A DNA stretch of 32,664 nucleotides from Syntrophaceae bacterium (GCA_003508565.1 DNUI01000085.1:1-32664), one strand, 5' to 3'. Counted from the stretch's first letter, positions 14,506 to 23,242 are shown. The notes: generated by a model from the sequence alone, not told the origin. Translations and numbers: made by a program.

Positions 14506-15618
14506 GTGTTTCAAATGAATAATTTTGTCACTGCCGGTCAATTTTTTATAGTGATTGCCGGGGAACTGATTCTGATTTTTGTGGCCGTTTCCTTTCTCAT
14601 CGGGGTCCTGACGGAATATCTCCCTCCATCCCGCATCAGGGATTTTCTTTCCAACAAGATTACGTCGGTACAATACCTGTTGGGTGCTGGCTTGGGCGCC
14701 CTCACGCCTTTCTGCTCTTGTTCAACCGTTCCTATCACGGCAGGGTTGCTAAAGGGCGGCGTACCATTTGGCCCGATTATGGCGTTCCTTTTTTCTTCAC
14801 CAGTTCTCAATCCTGTAATTATTGCTCTTTTGCTCTCGCTCCTGGGTCTTAAAGTGACGATGGCTTATGTCGTCATTACCTTTTTTGGTTCCATGGTAAC
14901 GGCGGCTCTCCTGTCGAAACTCGGAATGGAAGGACAGGTCAAGCCCTTGATGAATTTTCAGGCAGCCTGTTGCGCGGAAGAGAAAACAAAGCCTGATGTC
15001 GGCCTCGTGATGATCCAGCCGGCTGCCACCGGCTGTTGTTCTAATGAAAGTGCTCAACCTCAGAAGTTGTCTACCTTGCCCACCTATCAAGCTCCGAGCG
15101 CCTGCGGCGCGGGGGGAGCAGAGATGATGCTTGCAAAGCTACCGGCTGAAGCGTCATGCTGCACTGTCAATTTTGATGCGAAAGACTCGGCATATGTACC
15201 TTTTAAAGAAAAGATGAAAAACGCAGCGTCGTCAGCACTTGACACGTTCAAGGGGGTGTTCTGGTATCTGCTTTTGGGAGCAGGGATCGGCGCTTTCATC
15301 TACGGATTTTTCCCGCAGGATCTGTTTGTTAGATTGGCAGGACCGGGCAATTCATGGTCTATTCCTATTGCGGCGGCCATCGGCGTACCAATGTATATCA
15401 GGGCGGAAACGGTGATTCCCATCAGTGCCGCCCTTGTGGGAAAGGGTATGGGGGTGGGAACGGTGCTCGCCCTCATCATCGGCGGTGCCGGGGCAAGTAT
15501 TCCAGAGATGATCATTCTTGGTTCCATGTTCAGGAAGAAACTGATCGCCGCTTTTATACTGAACGTTTTTCTGGTCGCAATTGCGGCAGGGTATATTGTG
15601 GATAAACTGATATATTAA
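14506..15618 (+). CDS. ArsP-like permease (PF03773 type) with a cysteine-pair-rich loop
   Basis: The GTG at 14506 is the start: AGGAGG lies 8 bases upstream, whereas the next ATG is 17 away. The 370-residue protein has two blocks of membrane helices. The family CSCS motif (TPFCSCSTVP, Cys70/Cys72) is present, as in the organoarsenical exporter ArsP and related permeases. Between the blocks, residues 155-219 form a hydrophilic loop with CC at 155, CC at 177, C at 200 and CC at 218. These seven cysteines are unlike the second permease in this window and could bind metal or metalloid. It is probably repressed by the MarR protein. Its actual substrate is unproven. Confidence 0.87.
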   Translation: MFQMNNFVTAGQFFIVIAGELILIFVAVSFLIGVLTEYLPPSRIRDFLSNKITSVQYLLGAGLGALTPFCSCSTVPITAGLLKGGVPFGPIMAFLFSSPVLNPVIIALLLSLLGLKVTMAYVVITFFGSMVTAALLSKLGMEGQVKPLMNFQAACCAEEKTKPDVGLVMIQPAATGCCSNESAQPQKLSTLPTYQAPSACGAGGAEMMLAKLPAEASCCTVNFDAKDSAYVPFKEKMKNAASSALDTFKGVFWYLLLGAGIGAFIYGFFPQDLFVRLAGPGNSWSIPIAAAIGVPMYIRAETVIPISAALVGKGMGVGTVLALIIGGAGASIPEMIILGSMFRKKLIAAFILNVFLVAIAAGYIVDKLIY

Positions 15619-15684
15619 AAGAGAGCAGACACCAAGAACCTGGGAGCGGGTGTTTCAGATGCGAAAGGGCAGTGTCGATACGGT

Positions 15685-17070
15685 CTATTGCTTAAGGAGT
15701 TTCCTGCTTTTCCTCCATAGTGTCGTGCGGCTGATGCCGAGCTGACGGGCCGTTTTCATGCGGTGGCCGCCTTGCTCTCTAAGCGCCTCCTGGATAAGCT
15801 TCAGTTCCGAAGACACCAAGGGTGTAGGTGTTGAAGAATTCGTGAAATCATGGTTCGTCTTTTCGAGAAAATCGTAGGGTAGGTGCTTTTCTTCAATCAG
15901 CACCCCCCTGCACAGGACACAGGCATGTTCCAGGATATTTTCCAGTTCCCGGATGTTGCCGGGAAACGAATAATTCATGAGGCGGGCCATTACTTCTGTG
16001 GAAACCCCCGCAATATGTTTGCCTTTGAGCGCTTTCAGGCGAGCGATAAAGTTTTCCGTCAGAAGGGGAATGTCTTCTTTCCGTTCGCAGAGTGGCGGAA
16101 TCTCGATCTTAATAATGTTGAGGCGGTAGTAAAGATCCTCACGGAAAAGGCCGTCCCGGACCATTGCGGTTATATCTCTATGGGTGGCCGCCATGATACG
16201 TACGTCGACCTTTACGGGCTCAACTCCGCCTAATGGAATGAATATTTTCTCCTCCAGAACCCGCAAAAACTTGACCTGGAGAGAGGGAGAGGTATCACCG
16301 ATTTCGTCGAGAAAAAGAGTTCCACCATCAGCCAGAGAGAATCGACCAGGCTTGTTCTTCTTCGCATCCGTAAAGGCCCCCTGGACGTAACCGAACAGTT
16401 CCGATTCCAGAAGGGTGTCAGGAATGGAACCGCAATTGACCTTGATGAAGGGTCTTTCTTTCCGCGGGCTCAGATCATGGACCGCCCGGGCCAAGAGACC
16501 CTTTCCCGAACCGCTGGGCCCCTGGATCAGGAGGGTGCTGTCGCTTTCAGCCACGTCTGGCAGGATGTCAAAAATCTCTTGCATTCGTGGATTTTTGCTG
16601 ATCATGTCCCCCATACTGTAACGGCCCGCGACAGCCTTCCGGAGTGTCTCAATCATCGACAAATCGCGGAAGATCTCGACAGCGCCGACAACATCGCCCC
16701 GATGGTTGCGGATAAGAGCTGTGGTGACATTGACGGCAATCTCCTTTCCCGACTGGTTGATAATAACCGCGGGGTGATTGAACACCGGCTCGCCTGTCCT
16801 CAGAGTTCGCTCGAGGGGACAGTTGCTCTGGCAGGTATTGGAACGGAGAATGTCGAAGCAAAATTGGTTCACTGCTTCTTGAAAAGTGAATCCCGTGATC
16901 TCTTCAGCGGCCCGGTTAAAATATGTGTTGATCCGACGTTGAAGATCCACTGTAAAGACGCCGTCCGTCATGCTCTCCAAAATGGCGCAGCAAGGCAAGC
17001 TATCATCACTGCTTCGGCATGATGAGGTGTTTACAGAACCGGCATCATTTTTACTGCTTTTCCTTTTCAT
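15685..17070 (-). CDS. PAS-domain sigma-54-dependent transcriptional activator (Fis-type HTH)
   Basis: This 461-residue bEBP has an N-terminal PAS domain (about 25-140), an AAA+ core (about 155-385) and a Fis-type HTH at the end (MKTARQLGISRTTLWRKSRK). Walker A is GPSGSGKG (184-191), the sigma-54 contact loop is GAFTDA (231-236, a variant of GAFTGA) and Walker B is TLFLDEIGD. The PAS region holds cysteines 71, 80 and 84 (CFDILRSNTCQSNCPLE) plus Cys27/28, a plausible redox, metalloid or Fe-S sensor. It ends the ars-type gene run, 38 bases after the ProC-like gene. Its likely target is the sigma-54 promoter at 13592 with paired TGTTTCA palindromes; that link is inferred. Confidence 0.93.
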   Translation of the reverse strand: MKRKSSKNDAGSVNTSSCRSSDDSLPCCAILESMTDGVFTVDLQRRINTYFNRAAEEITGFTFQEAVNQFCFDILRSNTCQSNCPLERTLRTGEPVFNHPAVIINQSGKEIAVNVTTALIRNHRGDVVGAVEIFRDLSMIETLRKAVAGRYSMGDMISKNPRMQEIFDILPDVAESDSTLLIQGPSGSGKGLLARAVHDLSPRKERPFIKVNCGSIPDTLLESELFGYVQGAFTDAKKNKPGRFSLADGGTLFLDEIGDTSPSLQVKFLRVLEEKIFIPLGGVEPVKVDVRIMAATHRDITAMVRDGLFREDLYYRLNIIKIEIPPLCERKEDIPLLTENFIARLKALKGKHIAGVSTEVMARLMNYSFPGNIRELENILEHACVLCRGVLIEEKHLPYDFLEKTNHDFTNSSTPTPLVSSELKLIQEALREQGGHRMKTARQLGISRTTLWRKSRKLLKQ

Positions 17071-17108
17071 AATGATCCTGTATCTTTTCCCCGCTGAACC
17101 TTTATGAT

Positions 17109-17885
17109 CTATCCTTTCAACTTACTATACAGCCCCTGAAGTTTTGTTTGATACATGTTTCGGATGTTTTCCTCTTCCTCGCCAAGGGGTTTCACGGGGA
17201 TGAGATCCATGACATCGCTGGGGGACATGTTGGAATCGGTCATGGTTTTGAGCGTACCCTTCATCATTTTTAACAGGCTTTCTTTCACTTCATCCGGTGA
17301 CATCCCGAAGGTCTTTCCCAGTTCCTGCAACTCATAGAGCTGGAACCAGAAGTAGGTAGGCCCCATGGCGGTCAAGATAGCATACGCTTCAAGTTTTTCT
17401 TCCGCCACTTCGGGGCAGTCTCCCAGAATCTTGAACCATGACAGCATTTGTTTCTTTTCTTCCTTTGCAAATATGGCGGAGAATACGAGAGGATTGTACC
17501 CTTTATTCACCATTGATGGTGCGTTGGGAATCATCCGGACTATTCGTGAAAATCCGTCGAGGGCATTGGAAATCTTGGAGATGGAAACTTTCGGGGCCAG
17601 GGAAACGACAACCGCATCCCGGCGGAGCGTTGATTTTATTTCTCCCAGAATTCCCATGATCACCGGTGGATGGAGGGCAATAAAAACCACGTCGGCAGCA
17701 GCTGGTTTTTTAAGATCGCCTCCTGCCGCTTCAATTTTTGGGAATCGCTTTTGCAGATCTTTCAGAACATCGGCATTGGCGTCGCTGACAAACACCTTGC
17801 CGGGCCATTTCTTTTTTCGTTCCAACCCACTCAGAATGATCCTGGAGATCCTTCCGCCACCGATAAAACCGATGGATTTAAACAT
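17109..17885 (-). CDS. Pyrroline-5-carboxylate reductase-like (ProC family) oxidoreductase
   Basis: The 258-residue protein has an N-terminal Rossmann motif (IGFIGGGRISRIIL) and the ProC landmark RMIPNAPSMVNKGY. The C-terminal dimerisation domain is divergent: where true ProC enzymes have a VTSPGGTT-like ending, this reads VKPLGEEEENI. It could be a proline-biosynthesis enzyme or an NAD(P)-dependent reductase recruited to another task; its place between CcdA and a sigma-54 activator in an ars-type unit favours the latter. It is 66 bases after the CcdA gene. Family assignment is firm, reaction is not. Confidence 0.82.
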   Translation of the reverse strand: MFKSIGFIGGGRISRIILSGLERKKKWPGKVFVSDANADVLKDLQKRFPKIEAAGGDLKKPAAADVVFIALHPPVIMGILGEIKSTLRRDAVVVSLAPKVSISKISNALDGFSRIVRMIPNAPSMVNKGYNPLVFSAIFAKEEKKQMLSWFKILGDCPEVAEEKLEAYAILTAMGPTYFWFQLYELQELGKTFGMSPDEVKESLLKMMKGTLKTMTDSNMSPSDVMDLIPVKPLGEEEENIRNMYQTKLQGLYSKLKG

Positions 17886-17951
17886 GCGAACAAGCCTCCT
17901 TCCTTAATGTATTATGTTTTTTTACTTATCACCGAGGGGTCGTTACACTCA

Positions 17952-18659
17952 TTAGTTACCCCAAAAAGGATTCCCGATGAAGTAGATACCTAAAACAGCG
18001 ATGAGCGCCCCGGCGCCCTTGCGGAACCACAAACCCGCGCCCTGCCATGTCCGGTTTTCGATCAGTTTTCTCACCATGGCCGTTGAACTGCCCGCAATCA
18101 CGATAGGAAGGCAGTGCCCGAAGGCAAACAGCGTAATGAAAAGGATGCCCAGCCCTACCTTCTCCTGAATTGTAATAATGGCCAGAATGGGCGCGATGAA
18201 ACCGAACGTGCAGGAGCCGGACAGCACACCGTACGACAGGCCCAGTCCAAAGGCGCCCCAGAGCCCCCGCAGGTTAAGACGGTAGAGAAGGCTGCCGGAA
18301 GCGGAACATGCTTCGACCCCCATCATGCCTAATGCGACCCAGAGAAGGATCAGCCCTACCAGTATCTGCCAGTAATTCCCCACGTCGCCCAGCATCCGTC
18401 CCAGAATGACACACACGATGCCGACCAGCGCAATGGTAATAAAAAGTCCAAAGGTAAACGCAACGGAGTAGGCGCTGGCCTGCCGGGGTTCCAGTATCTG
18501 TTCCTGTCCACCCACATAGGCGACTATGAGGGGGATGGATGCAAGATGACAGGGACTGAACAGGACGCTGACCACGCCCCACAGAAAACACCCGAGGGCG
18601 GCCAGGATTGCTGCACCCATCATCCATTCGTTGATTGTCAAAAAGAAAGAATCGAACAT
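17952..18659 (-). CDS. CcdA-type thiol:disulfide membrane electron carrier
   Basis: The ATG at 18659 has AGAGGG 8 bases upstream; a GTG three codons earlier is inside that site. The 235-residue protein has about six membrane helices and the two redox cysteines of the CcdA/DsbD-beta family, SPCHLASIP (Cys37) in the first helix pair and SGSCTFGFIAP in the second. It would carry reducing power from cytoplasmic thioredoxin to the periplasm. The adjacent upstream gene encodes an exported thioredoxin, its likely partner. This reducing pair contrasts with the oxidising VKOR-DsbA cluster a few kilobases away. Confidence 0.92.
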   Translation of the reverse strand: MFDSFFLTINEWMMGAAILAALGCFLWGVVSVLFSPCHLASIPLIVAYVGGQEQILEPRQASAYSVAFTFGLFITIALVGIVCVILGRMLGDVGNYWQILVGLILLWVALGMMGVEACSASGSLLYRLNLRGLWGAFGLGLSYGVLSGSCTFGFIAPILAIITIQEKVGLGILFITLFAFGHCLPIVIAGSSTAMVRKLIENRTWQGAGLWFRKGAGALIAVLGIYFIGNPFWGN

Positions 18660-18671
18660 TATATCCACCCT

Positions 18672-19058
18672 CTACTGTACGCCCATCGTCTTGAGCTGGG
18701 CCACAATAGCCTCCTCGCTCATATACCCGATGTGGCGGCTGATTTCCCTGCCTTTTTTGTCGAAAAAGATCTGCGTAGGAATAGCCCTGACTTGGAATTG
18801 CTGTATGGCTTCCCGGTTATATCGGAGGTCGATAAAAACAATAGCGGCCTTTCCCTGGTAGCGCTTCTCTAATCTGTCCAGGATCGGCGCCATCATCTTG
18901 CAGGGAATGCAGGAGGCGGCGCCCAGGTCGACCATGGTCACCATGCCCTTGACGGGGACCTTTTTATACTCTGTGGAAGACGACGTACAAGCCGCATTGA
19001 CGAAAAAAAAGATTGTAAAGATCAATGTACCGATTAGTGTAATACGCTTTATGCTCAT
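18672..19058 (-). CDS. Thioredoxin-like lipoprotein with CIPC active site
   Basis: The 128-residue product has a signal sequence ending VNAAC, a good lipobox, so Cys24 is probably lipidated. The thioredoxin site is ASCIPCKMM (Cys50, Cys53) and the cis-proline loop reads RAIPTQIFF. It would be tethered to the outer face of a membrane and kept reduced by CcdA, whose gene starts 12 bases downstream. Possible clients are the periplasmic cysteines of the metalloid transporters or DsbA-like proteins; this is inference. The HesB-like gene ends 7 bases upstream, so the genes are cotranscribed. Confidence 0.92.
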   Translation of the reverse strand: MSIKRITLIGTLIFTIFFFVNAACTSSSTEYKKVPVKGMVTMVDLGAASCIPCKMMAPILDRLEKRYQGKAAIVFIDLRYNREAIQQFQVRAIPTQIFFDKKGREISRHIGYMSEEAIVAQLKTMGVQ

Positions 19059-19065
19059 AAATACC

Positions 19066-19377
19066 TCAACAATCGCAAGAACCTTCGCAGCCCGCGCTCG
19101 CCTTAAGGCTCGAGGTGAGTTTAAATCCAGATCCTCCGACAGACTCGATGAAATCGACGCGTATCGGCTTTACTTCATCGAACAAAGACTTGTCAATAAG
19201 ATAATGGATGTCTCTATCCGTGAATACCAGATCTTTTTCCTGTGGCTCGTCCAGAGCCATGCCCAGAGTGGGCCCGCCTCAACCAGCCTGCAAGAGTATC
19301 CTGATTGAAAGTGGTTCTTTCTGTTTTTCCAAAAAGTTCTTGATCATGCTGCTTGCATTTTCTGTAACTTCAAACAT
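19066..19377 (-). CDS. HesB/IscA-like protein with probable selenocysteine at residue 33 (in-frame UGA)
   Basis: From an ATG at 19377 (AGGAG 5 bases upstream) the frame runs through one TGA at 19281-19279 to a TGA at 19068-19066, giving 103 residues. Protein before the UGA (VTENASSMIKNFLEKQK, then SIRILLQAG) and after it (GGPTLGMALDEPQ) both fit the A-type Fe-S carrier fold. The UGA falls where IscA/HesB proteins have their first ligand cysteine. The C-terminal pair is GCEGSCDC. HesB-like selenoproteins are a known bacterial family. A hairpin of the right shape and distance follows the UGA. It would bind Fe-S or metalloid in the cytoplasm. A frame caller would report only the fragment 19066-19260. 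Confidence 0.85.
19243..19259 (-). promoter_or_regulatory. Candidate bacterial SECIS hairpin
   Basis: On the minus strand TGGCTC-TGGAC-GAGCCA forms a perfect 6-bp stem with a 5-base loop. The loop starts 25 bases after the UGA, within the 16-37 range of the bacterial consensus, and its second base is G as that consensus requires. It lies in coding sequence, as bacterial SECIS elements do. Confidence 0.75.
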
Positions 19378-19391
19378 AAATTCTCCTGTCT

Positions 19392-20672
19392 TTAATTTTT
19401 TAATCTTTCGATTAGCGTCTCCAGATATCGCGATTTCATCTGGCGGCTTGCCATCACCTGCTTGATAGGTGGCAACTTCAGGATGACGCCGAGTATTGCC
19501 GCCATCGCCCGGTGGCTCATAAGCAGTCTGTTGTCGAAGATCAGATTTTGCAGTTTTCCCCGTTCTATAGCCATGACAACTGCCCGATGGGTAGAATTGA
19601 GTGGTGTGATCACGCGTTTCGGCCTGGATTCAAGCCGGATCGCCTCGGCCGGACATTTACGAACACAGAGGCCGCAGCCGAGGCATATTTCCTCATTCAA
19701 TTTTGCCTTCTCCCGCTTTGGCAGGTGTGGATCACTCGCCGAGGCGAGGCCTATAGCCTCTACGGGACAGACCCTAACACAGCGGCCACAACCGGTACAT
19801 TCATCATCATTGACCTTGGGCAAAAAATTTGTCGTATGCACCGGATGCAGCATGCCGAAACGGCGGGCGGCGATCATGGCCTCACAGCAACAACCGCAGC
19901 AATTGCAGATGAAGTTGACCCGTTGCAGAACGTTTTCGCCAAATTGAACGAGGTTGTTTTCATAGGCCTGTCTTAGCAGATCAAGTCCCTCGGAAACGTC
20001 AATGGCGCGTGCAAATCCATGCCGGATCAGGGATGCGCCTGCATTGTTAAAGGTCATGCAGATGTCCATGGGCGCGTCGCAGGCCCGGCCGACATGCATC
20101 ATTTTGTGACGGCAGTAACACACACCGATCCCCCGGTGGGAGGCTGTGCGAATCACCTCGCTTGCCCTTTCGTAGTCGAGAACATGAAGGGCGTTCTCGG
20201 CACTCAGTGCCGGCTCGTGGATGAAAACACGTCCAAGCTGGGTCTCTCCATCAGTAAAGAGGGATTTGATGAAGTCTTCTTCAACGTTAATGTATTCGTA
20301 AAACAGTTCGCTTAACGCCTTCTGATTGATGTCGTCGCGAATTCGCATCAATGAGAACTCAAAAAACCCTGCCATGGGCGGCGGGAGGACGTACATCATT
20401 TCTCCTTCCTCTTGCATATCGAGGAGAAGCGCCTTGTCGGCAAGACGATCCAGGGTTTTTCGGGCATCTACCAGGGGGATTTTCCAGATCGCAGCGGCTT
20501 TCTTAGCGGTAAAAGGTTTGATCGGCAGCACAGAAACAAGGGCAGCTTCTCTTTCCGTGAAGAGGATGCTGAGAATTTTCTTGAGATGTGCCGACGGAGT
20601 TACACCCTGGGGAAAGCGGTTCAATCGCTCCGTCAACTCGGCATATCCGGATTTCAATGAATGGTGGGCCAT
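19392..20672 (-). CDS. 4Fe-4S ferredoxin-domain protein with N-terminal winged-helix-like region
   Basis: The ATG at 20672 has GAGGAG just upstream; an in-frame GTG at 20684 does not. The 426-residue protein starts with a helical region (about 30-95) that looks like a winged helix. A middle part has VCYCRHKMMHVGRACDAPMD and the cysteine-dense ICNCCGCCCEAM. Two classical [4Fe-4S] motifs follow, CTGCGRCVRVCP and CLGCGLCVRKCP. It is cytoplasmic and probably an electron-transfer or reductase subunit. It ends 14 bases before the HesB-like gene, which may help load its clusters. An arsenate- or quinone-linked role is possible but nothing in the sequence proves it. Confidence 0.85.
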   Translation of the reverse strand: MAHHSLKSGYAELTERLNRFPQGVTPSAHLKKILSILFTEREAALVSVLPIKPFTAKKAAAIWKIPLVDARKTLDRLADKALLLDMQEEGEMMYVLPPPMAGFFEFSLMRIRDDINQKALSELFYEYINVEEDFIKSLFTDGETQLGRVFIHEPALSAENALHVLDYERASEVIRTASHRGIGVCYCRHKMMHVGRACDAPMDICMTFNNAGASLIRHGFARAIDVSEGLDLLRQAYENNLVQFGENVLQRVNFICNCCGCCCEAMIAARRFGMLHPVHTTNFLPKVNDDECTGCGRCVRVCPVEAIGLASASDPHLPKREKAKLNEEICLGCGLCVRKCPAEAIRLESRPKRVITPLNSTHRAVVMAIERGKLQNLIFDNRLLMSHRAMAAILGVILKLPPIKQVMASRQMKSRYLETLIERLKN

Positions 20673-20711
20673 ATCACTCCTCACCGAGGGGCTGTTTCAC
20701 CGCGTTACAAC

Positions 20712-21767
20712 TCACGTTTCCGCCGGGAATAATTTCCTTTTAAAAAGAAGGGCCACGTTGACCAGGATGATCAGGACCGGGACTTCAATCAGCGGCCCAA
20801 TGACCGTCGCGAAAGCCTGGCCAGAGTCTATGCCATAGATAGCAATGGCCACGGCAATGGCCAGCTCAAAATCGTTGCTCCCGGCAGTGAATGATACTGC
20901 AGTAGTCTGCGCGTAATTTGCACCCATCTTCCTCACAAAAAAGAATGTCATGAACCACATCACCGCAAAATACAGAGTAAGGGGTATGCCCACGATCAGG
21001 ACATCAAGAGGCGATTCAATGATCTTGTTTCCCTGGCTTGAGAACATCACGACAATTGTAAACAGAAGCGCGATCAGCGTAATGGGACTTATCTTCGGCA
21101 TGAATACTGTATCGAACCATTCTTCGCCTTTGGCATAGATGAGGGTATAGCGGGTGATGAGGCCCGCAAGGAAGGGAATTCCGAGATAGATAAAAACGGT
21201 TTTGGCCGATTCCGCCATAGAGACATTGATGTTGAGGTCTTTCGCAAGTCCAAGCCAGTTCAGGGCAAGGGTGATGAACACATAGATATAGACGGCGTAA
21301 AAAAGAACCTGGGCGATGGCGTTGAGGGCTACAAGGCCTACGGCGAATTCCCTGTCCCCACCGGCAAGTTCATTCCAGACGATAACCATGGCAATGCACC
21401 GGGCGAGCCCCACAAGAATGACGCCGATCATATATTCCGGGTAGTTCTGCAAAAAGATGACGGCCAGAACAAACATGACCACCGGGCCGATCACCCAGTT
21501 CTGCACAAGGGATACGGTCAGCAATGGTTTGTTGTTGAAAACTTTCCCTATTTTCTCATACTTCACCCGTGCAAGGGGAGGGTACATCATCAAAATCAGC
21601 CCGATAGCTATGGGAATGGATGTAGTACCGACCTGCAAGCCTATGATGAAATCTGATATTCCGGGAAGAAAATAACCGATAGCGATTCCCGCGCCGATGG
21701 CCAGGAATATCCACAACGTTAAGAAGCGATCCAGAAACGACAACTGTTTTATAATGCCATCCGACAT
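20712..21767 (-). CDS. acr3: Acr3-family arsenite efflux transporter
   Basis: This 351-residue protein of about ten helices begins FLDRFLTLWIFLAIGAGIAIGY and has MMYPPLARVKYEKIG, both typical of Acr3. The conserved cysteine in helix 4 is in VGLARCIAMVIVWNELAGGD, and the essential glutamate region is SNDFELAIAVAI. Acr3 expels arsenite (and in some cases antimonite) using the proton motive force. It follows the mini-thioredoxin by 15 bases in a run headed by ArsR and an ArsP-like permease. This is the gene that identifies the operon as arsenic-related. Confidence 0.95.
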   Translation of the reverse strand: MSDGIIKQLSFLDRFLTLWIFLAIGAGIAIGYFLPGISDFIIGLQVGTTSIPIAIGLILMMYPPLARVKYEKIGKVFNNKPLLTVSLVQNWVIGPVVMFVLAVIFLQNYPEYMIGVILVGLARCIAMVIVWNELAGGDREFAVGLVALNAIAQVLFYAVYIYVFITLALNWLGLAKDLNINVSMAESAKTVFIYLGIPFLAGLITRYTLIYAKGEEWFDTVFMPKISPITLIALLFTIVVMFSSQGNKIIESPLDVLIVGIPLTLYFAVMWFMTFFFVRKMGANYAQTTAVSFTAGSNDFELAIAVAIAIYGIDSGQAFATVIGPLIEVPVLIILVNVALLFKRKLFPAET

Positions 21768-21782
21768 ATAGATTCTCCCCTC

Positions 21783-22016
21783 TTATTTTCCAATCCAGGC
21801 TTTGACTTCTTCTTTTCTAGGGATCTTCCCCACGGATTTGACCTTTCCGTCCACAACAACCGAGGGCGTGCCGAAGACACCATACGAGGCAATCTTCTTG
21901 AAATCCGTCACATGTTCGACCTCTGCAACCGTTCCCGTTTCGGCAAGTATCTCTTTAACCAGTTTTTCAACCTGGTGGCATTTTGCGCATCCGGGACCTA
22001 ATATCTTGATTTCCAT
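21783..22016 (-). CDS. Small CxxC thioredoxin-like protein (TM0996/MTH895 type)
   Basis: The 77-residue protein is a complete minimal thioredoxin fold: IKILGPGCAKCHQVE (redox Cys10, Cys13), VEHVTDFKKIASYGVFGTPSVVVDG with the cis-proline, and a short last helix. Such proteins often lie beside ArsP/DUF318 permeases and Acr3 in anaerobes, and probably reduce or hand over metalloid to them. There is no signal peptide, so it is cytoplasmic. It sits between the permease (53 bases) and Acr3 (15 bases) on the same strand. Role inferred from the neighbourhood. Confidence 0.93.
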   Translation of the reverse strand: MEIKILGPGCAKCHQVEKLVKEILAETGTVAEVEHVTDFKKIASYGVFGTPSVVVDGKVKSVGKIPRKEEVKAWIGK

Positions 22017-22069
22017 AGGACATCCTCCTTAATAAATTTTATGGTTGATATTTACGCCATATTTTTTCC

Positions 22070-23242
22070 TTAATCCACCAGCCAGCCATAGCCCATTCCC
22101 GCGACCGTGGACAAAGCAATAACAATGATGCAGTAAACGGCGGTTTTTCTGATGCCCATAATCCCCGCAATGGTAATCATGCTGGGGAGCGACAAAGCTG
22201 GACCTGCGAGAAGCAATGCCAGGGCTGGCCCCTGACCCATGCCGGAACCGATGAGCCCCTGGAGGATGGGAACCTCTGTCAGGGTGGCAAAATACATGAG
22301 GGCACCGGATAGCGAGGCAAAGAGATTTGCCCAGAGAGAATTCCCCCCGACCAGGGATGCAATAATCTGTTCGGGAATGAGAGCGGGATAACCGGGACGG
22401 CCAAGGAGAAAACCGGCCACCAGCACGCCGCCAAGAAGCAAAGGGAATATCTGTTTCGTGAAGCCCCATGTCGCCTCCACCCATTCCCTCAGTTCATCCT
22501 TTGCAAACCAGAATTTAAGCACGATGGCCAGCACTCCCAGTAGAGCCGCCGTTAGATACCATTTGATGGAAAAGATCGTTTTCCAGAGAAAGGCATCTCC
22601 GTCGGCTGGTTTGGCGAAGGCGGCAAAGACAAGAATTAGAATTAAGGTCAGCATGAGTGACGCGTCCTGCCAGAGGGCCCGTGATTTTTCTCCCTCTTCG
22701 GGAATGTAAATCTGCCCTTCCGTCCGGTTCGCATCATCTTTTCGATAGATAACCGCCATCAGCAATCCTGCGACAATTGCAAAGACGACAGCGCCCACGG
22801 CGCGGGCGAGGCCGAGCTTCCAACCGAGAACCTTGGCAGTCAGCAGGATGGCAAGGACGTTGATGGCCGGGCCGGAGTAGAGAAATGCCGTTGCCGGGCC
22901 GATGCCGGCCCCGCGCATATAGATTCCGGCAAACAGAGGCAAAACAGTGCATGAACAGACGGCCAAAACCGTGCCGGACACAGAGGCCACAGAATAGGAG
23001 AGAATCTTGTTGGCCTTAGCGCCGAAATACTTGAGGACCGATGCCTGGGAGACAAAGACAGCGATGGCCCCGGCAATGAAAAACGCGGGAATGAGACACG
23101 TGAGGACATGCTCCCGGGCATATTCCTGCAGCATCATGAAGGATTCGAGGCCGGATTGGCGAATGACGGCATGATCCCACGGGATGAAATACGCCGCTGA
23201 GAACACCGCTACGATCAGTGCAAGTTTAGTCCATTCTTTCAT
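22070..23242 (-). CDS. ArsP-like permease (PF03773 type), second copy
   Basis: The 390-residue permease has two blocks of helices with the family motif VCSCTVLPLFAGIYMRGAGIGPATAFLYSGPAINV (Cys96/Cys98) in the first and a matching GPALALLLAGPALSLPSMI in the second. The hydrophilic loop between the blocks has no cysteine pairs, unlike the permease at 14506-15618. ArsP relatives export trivalent organoarsenicals; others have unknown substrates. It is the first structural gene after arsR, 46 bases away, with a possible degenerate operator in the gap. It is distant enough from the other permease to be a separate lineage rather than a recent duplicate. Confidence 0.88.
   Translation of the reverse strand: MKEWTKLALIVAVFSAAYFIPWDHAVIRQSGLESFMMLQEYAREHVLTCLIPAFFIAGAIAVFVSQASVLKYFGAKANKILSYSVASVSGTVLAVCSCTVLPLFAGIYMRGAGIGPATAFLYSGPAINVLAILLTAKVLGWKLGLARAVGAVVFAIVAGLLMAVIYRKDDANRTEGQIYIPEEGEKSRALWQDASLMLTLILILVFAAFAKPADGDAFLWKTIFSIKWYLTAALLGVLAIVLKFWFAKDELREWVEATWGFTKQIFPLLLGGVLVAGFLLGRPGYPALIPEQIIASLVGGNSLWANLFASLSGALMYFATLTEVPILQGLIGSGMGQGPALALLLAGPALSLPSMITIAGIMGIRKTAVYCIIVIALSTVAGMGYGWLVD

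Noticed and set aside
15651..15668. TGTTTCAGATGCGAAA as a third activator site.
   Set aside because: The second arm is degenerate (CGAAAGG) and it lies between two convergent gene ends with no sigma-54 promoter nearby; perhaps a decayed copy.
22029..22484. A 151-codon minus-strand frame overlapping the permease.
   Set aside because: It is in another frame of the second ArsP-like gene, whose helices and CSC motif account for the region.
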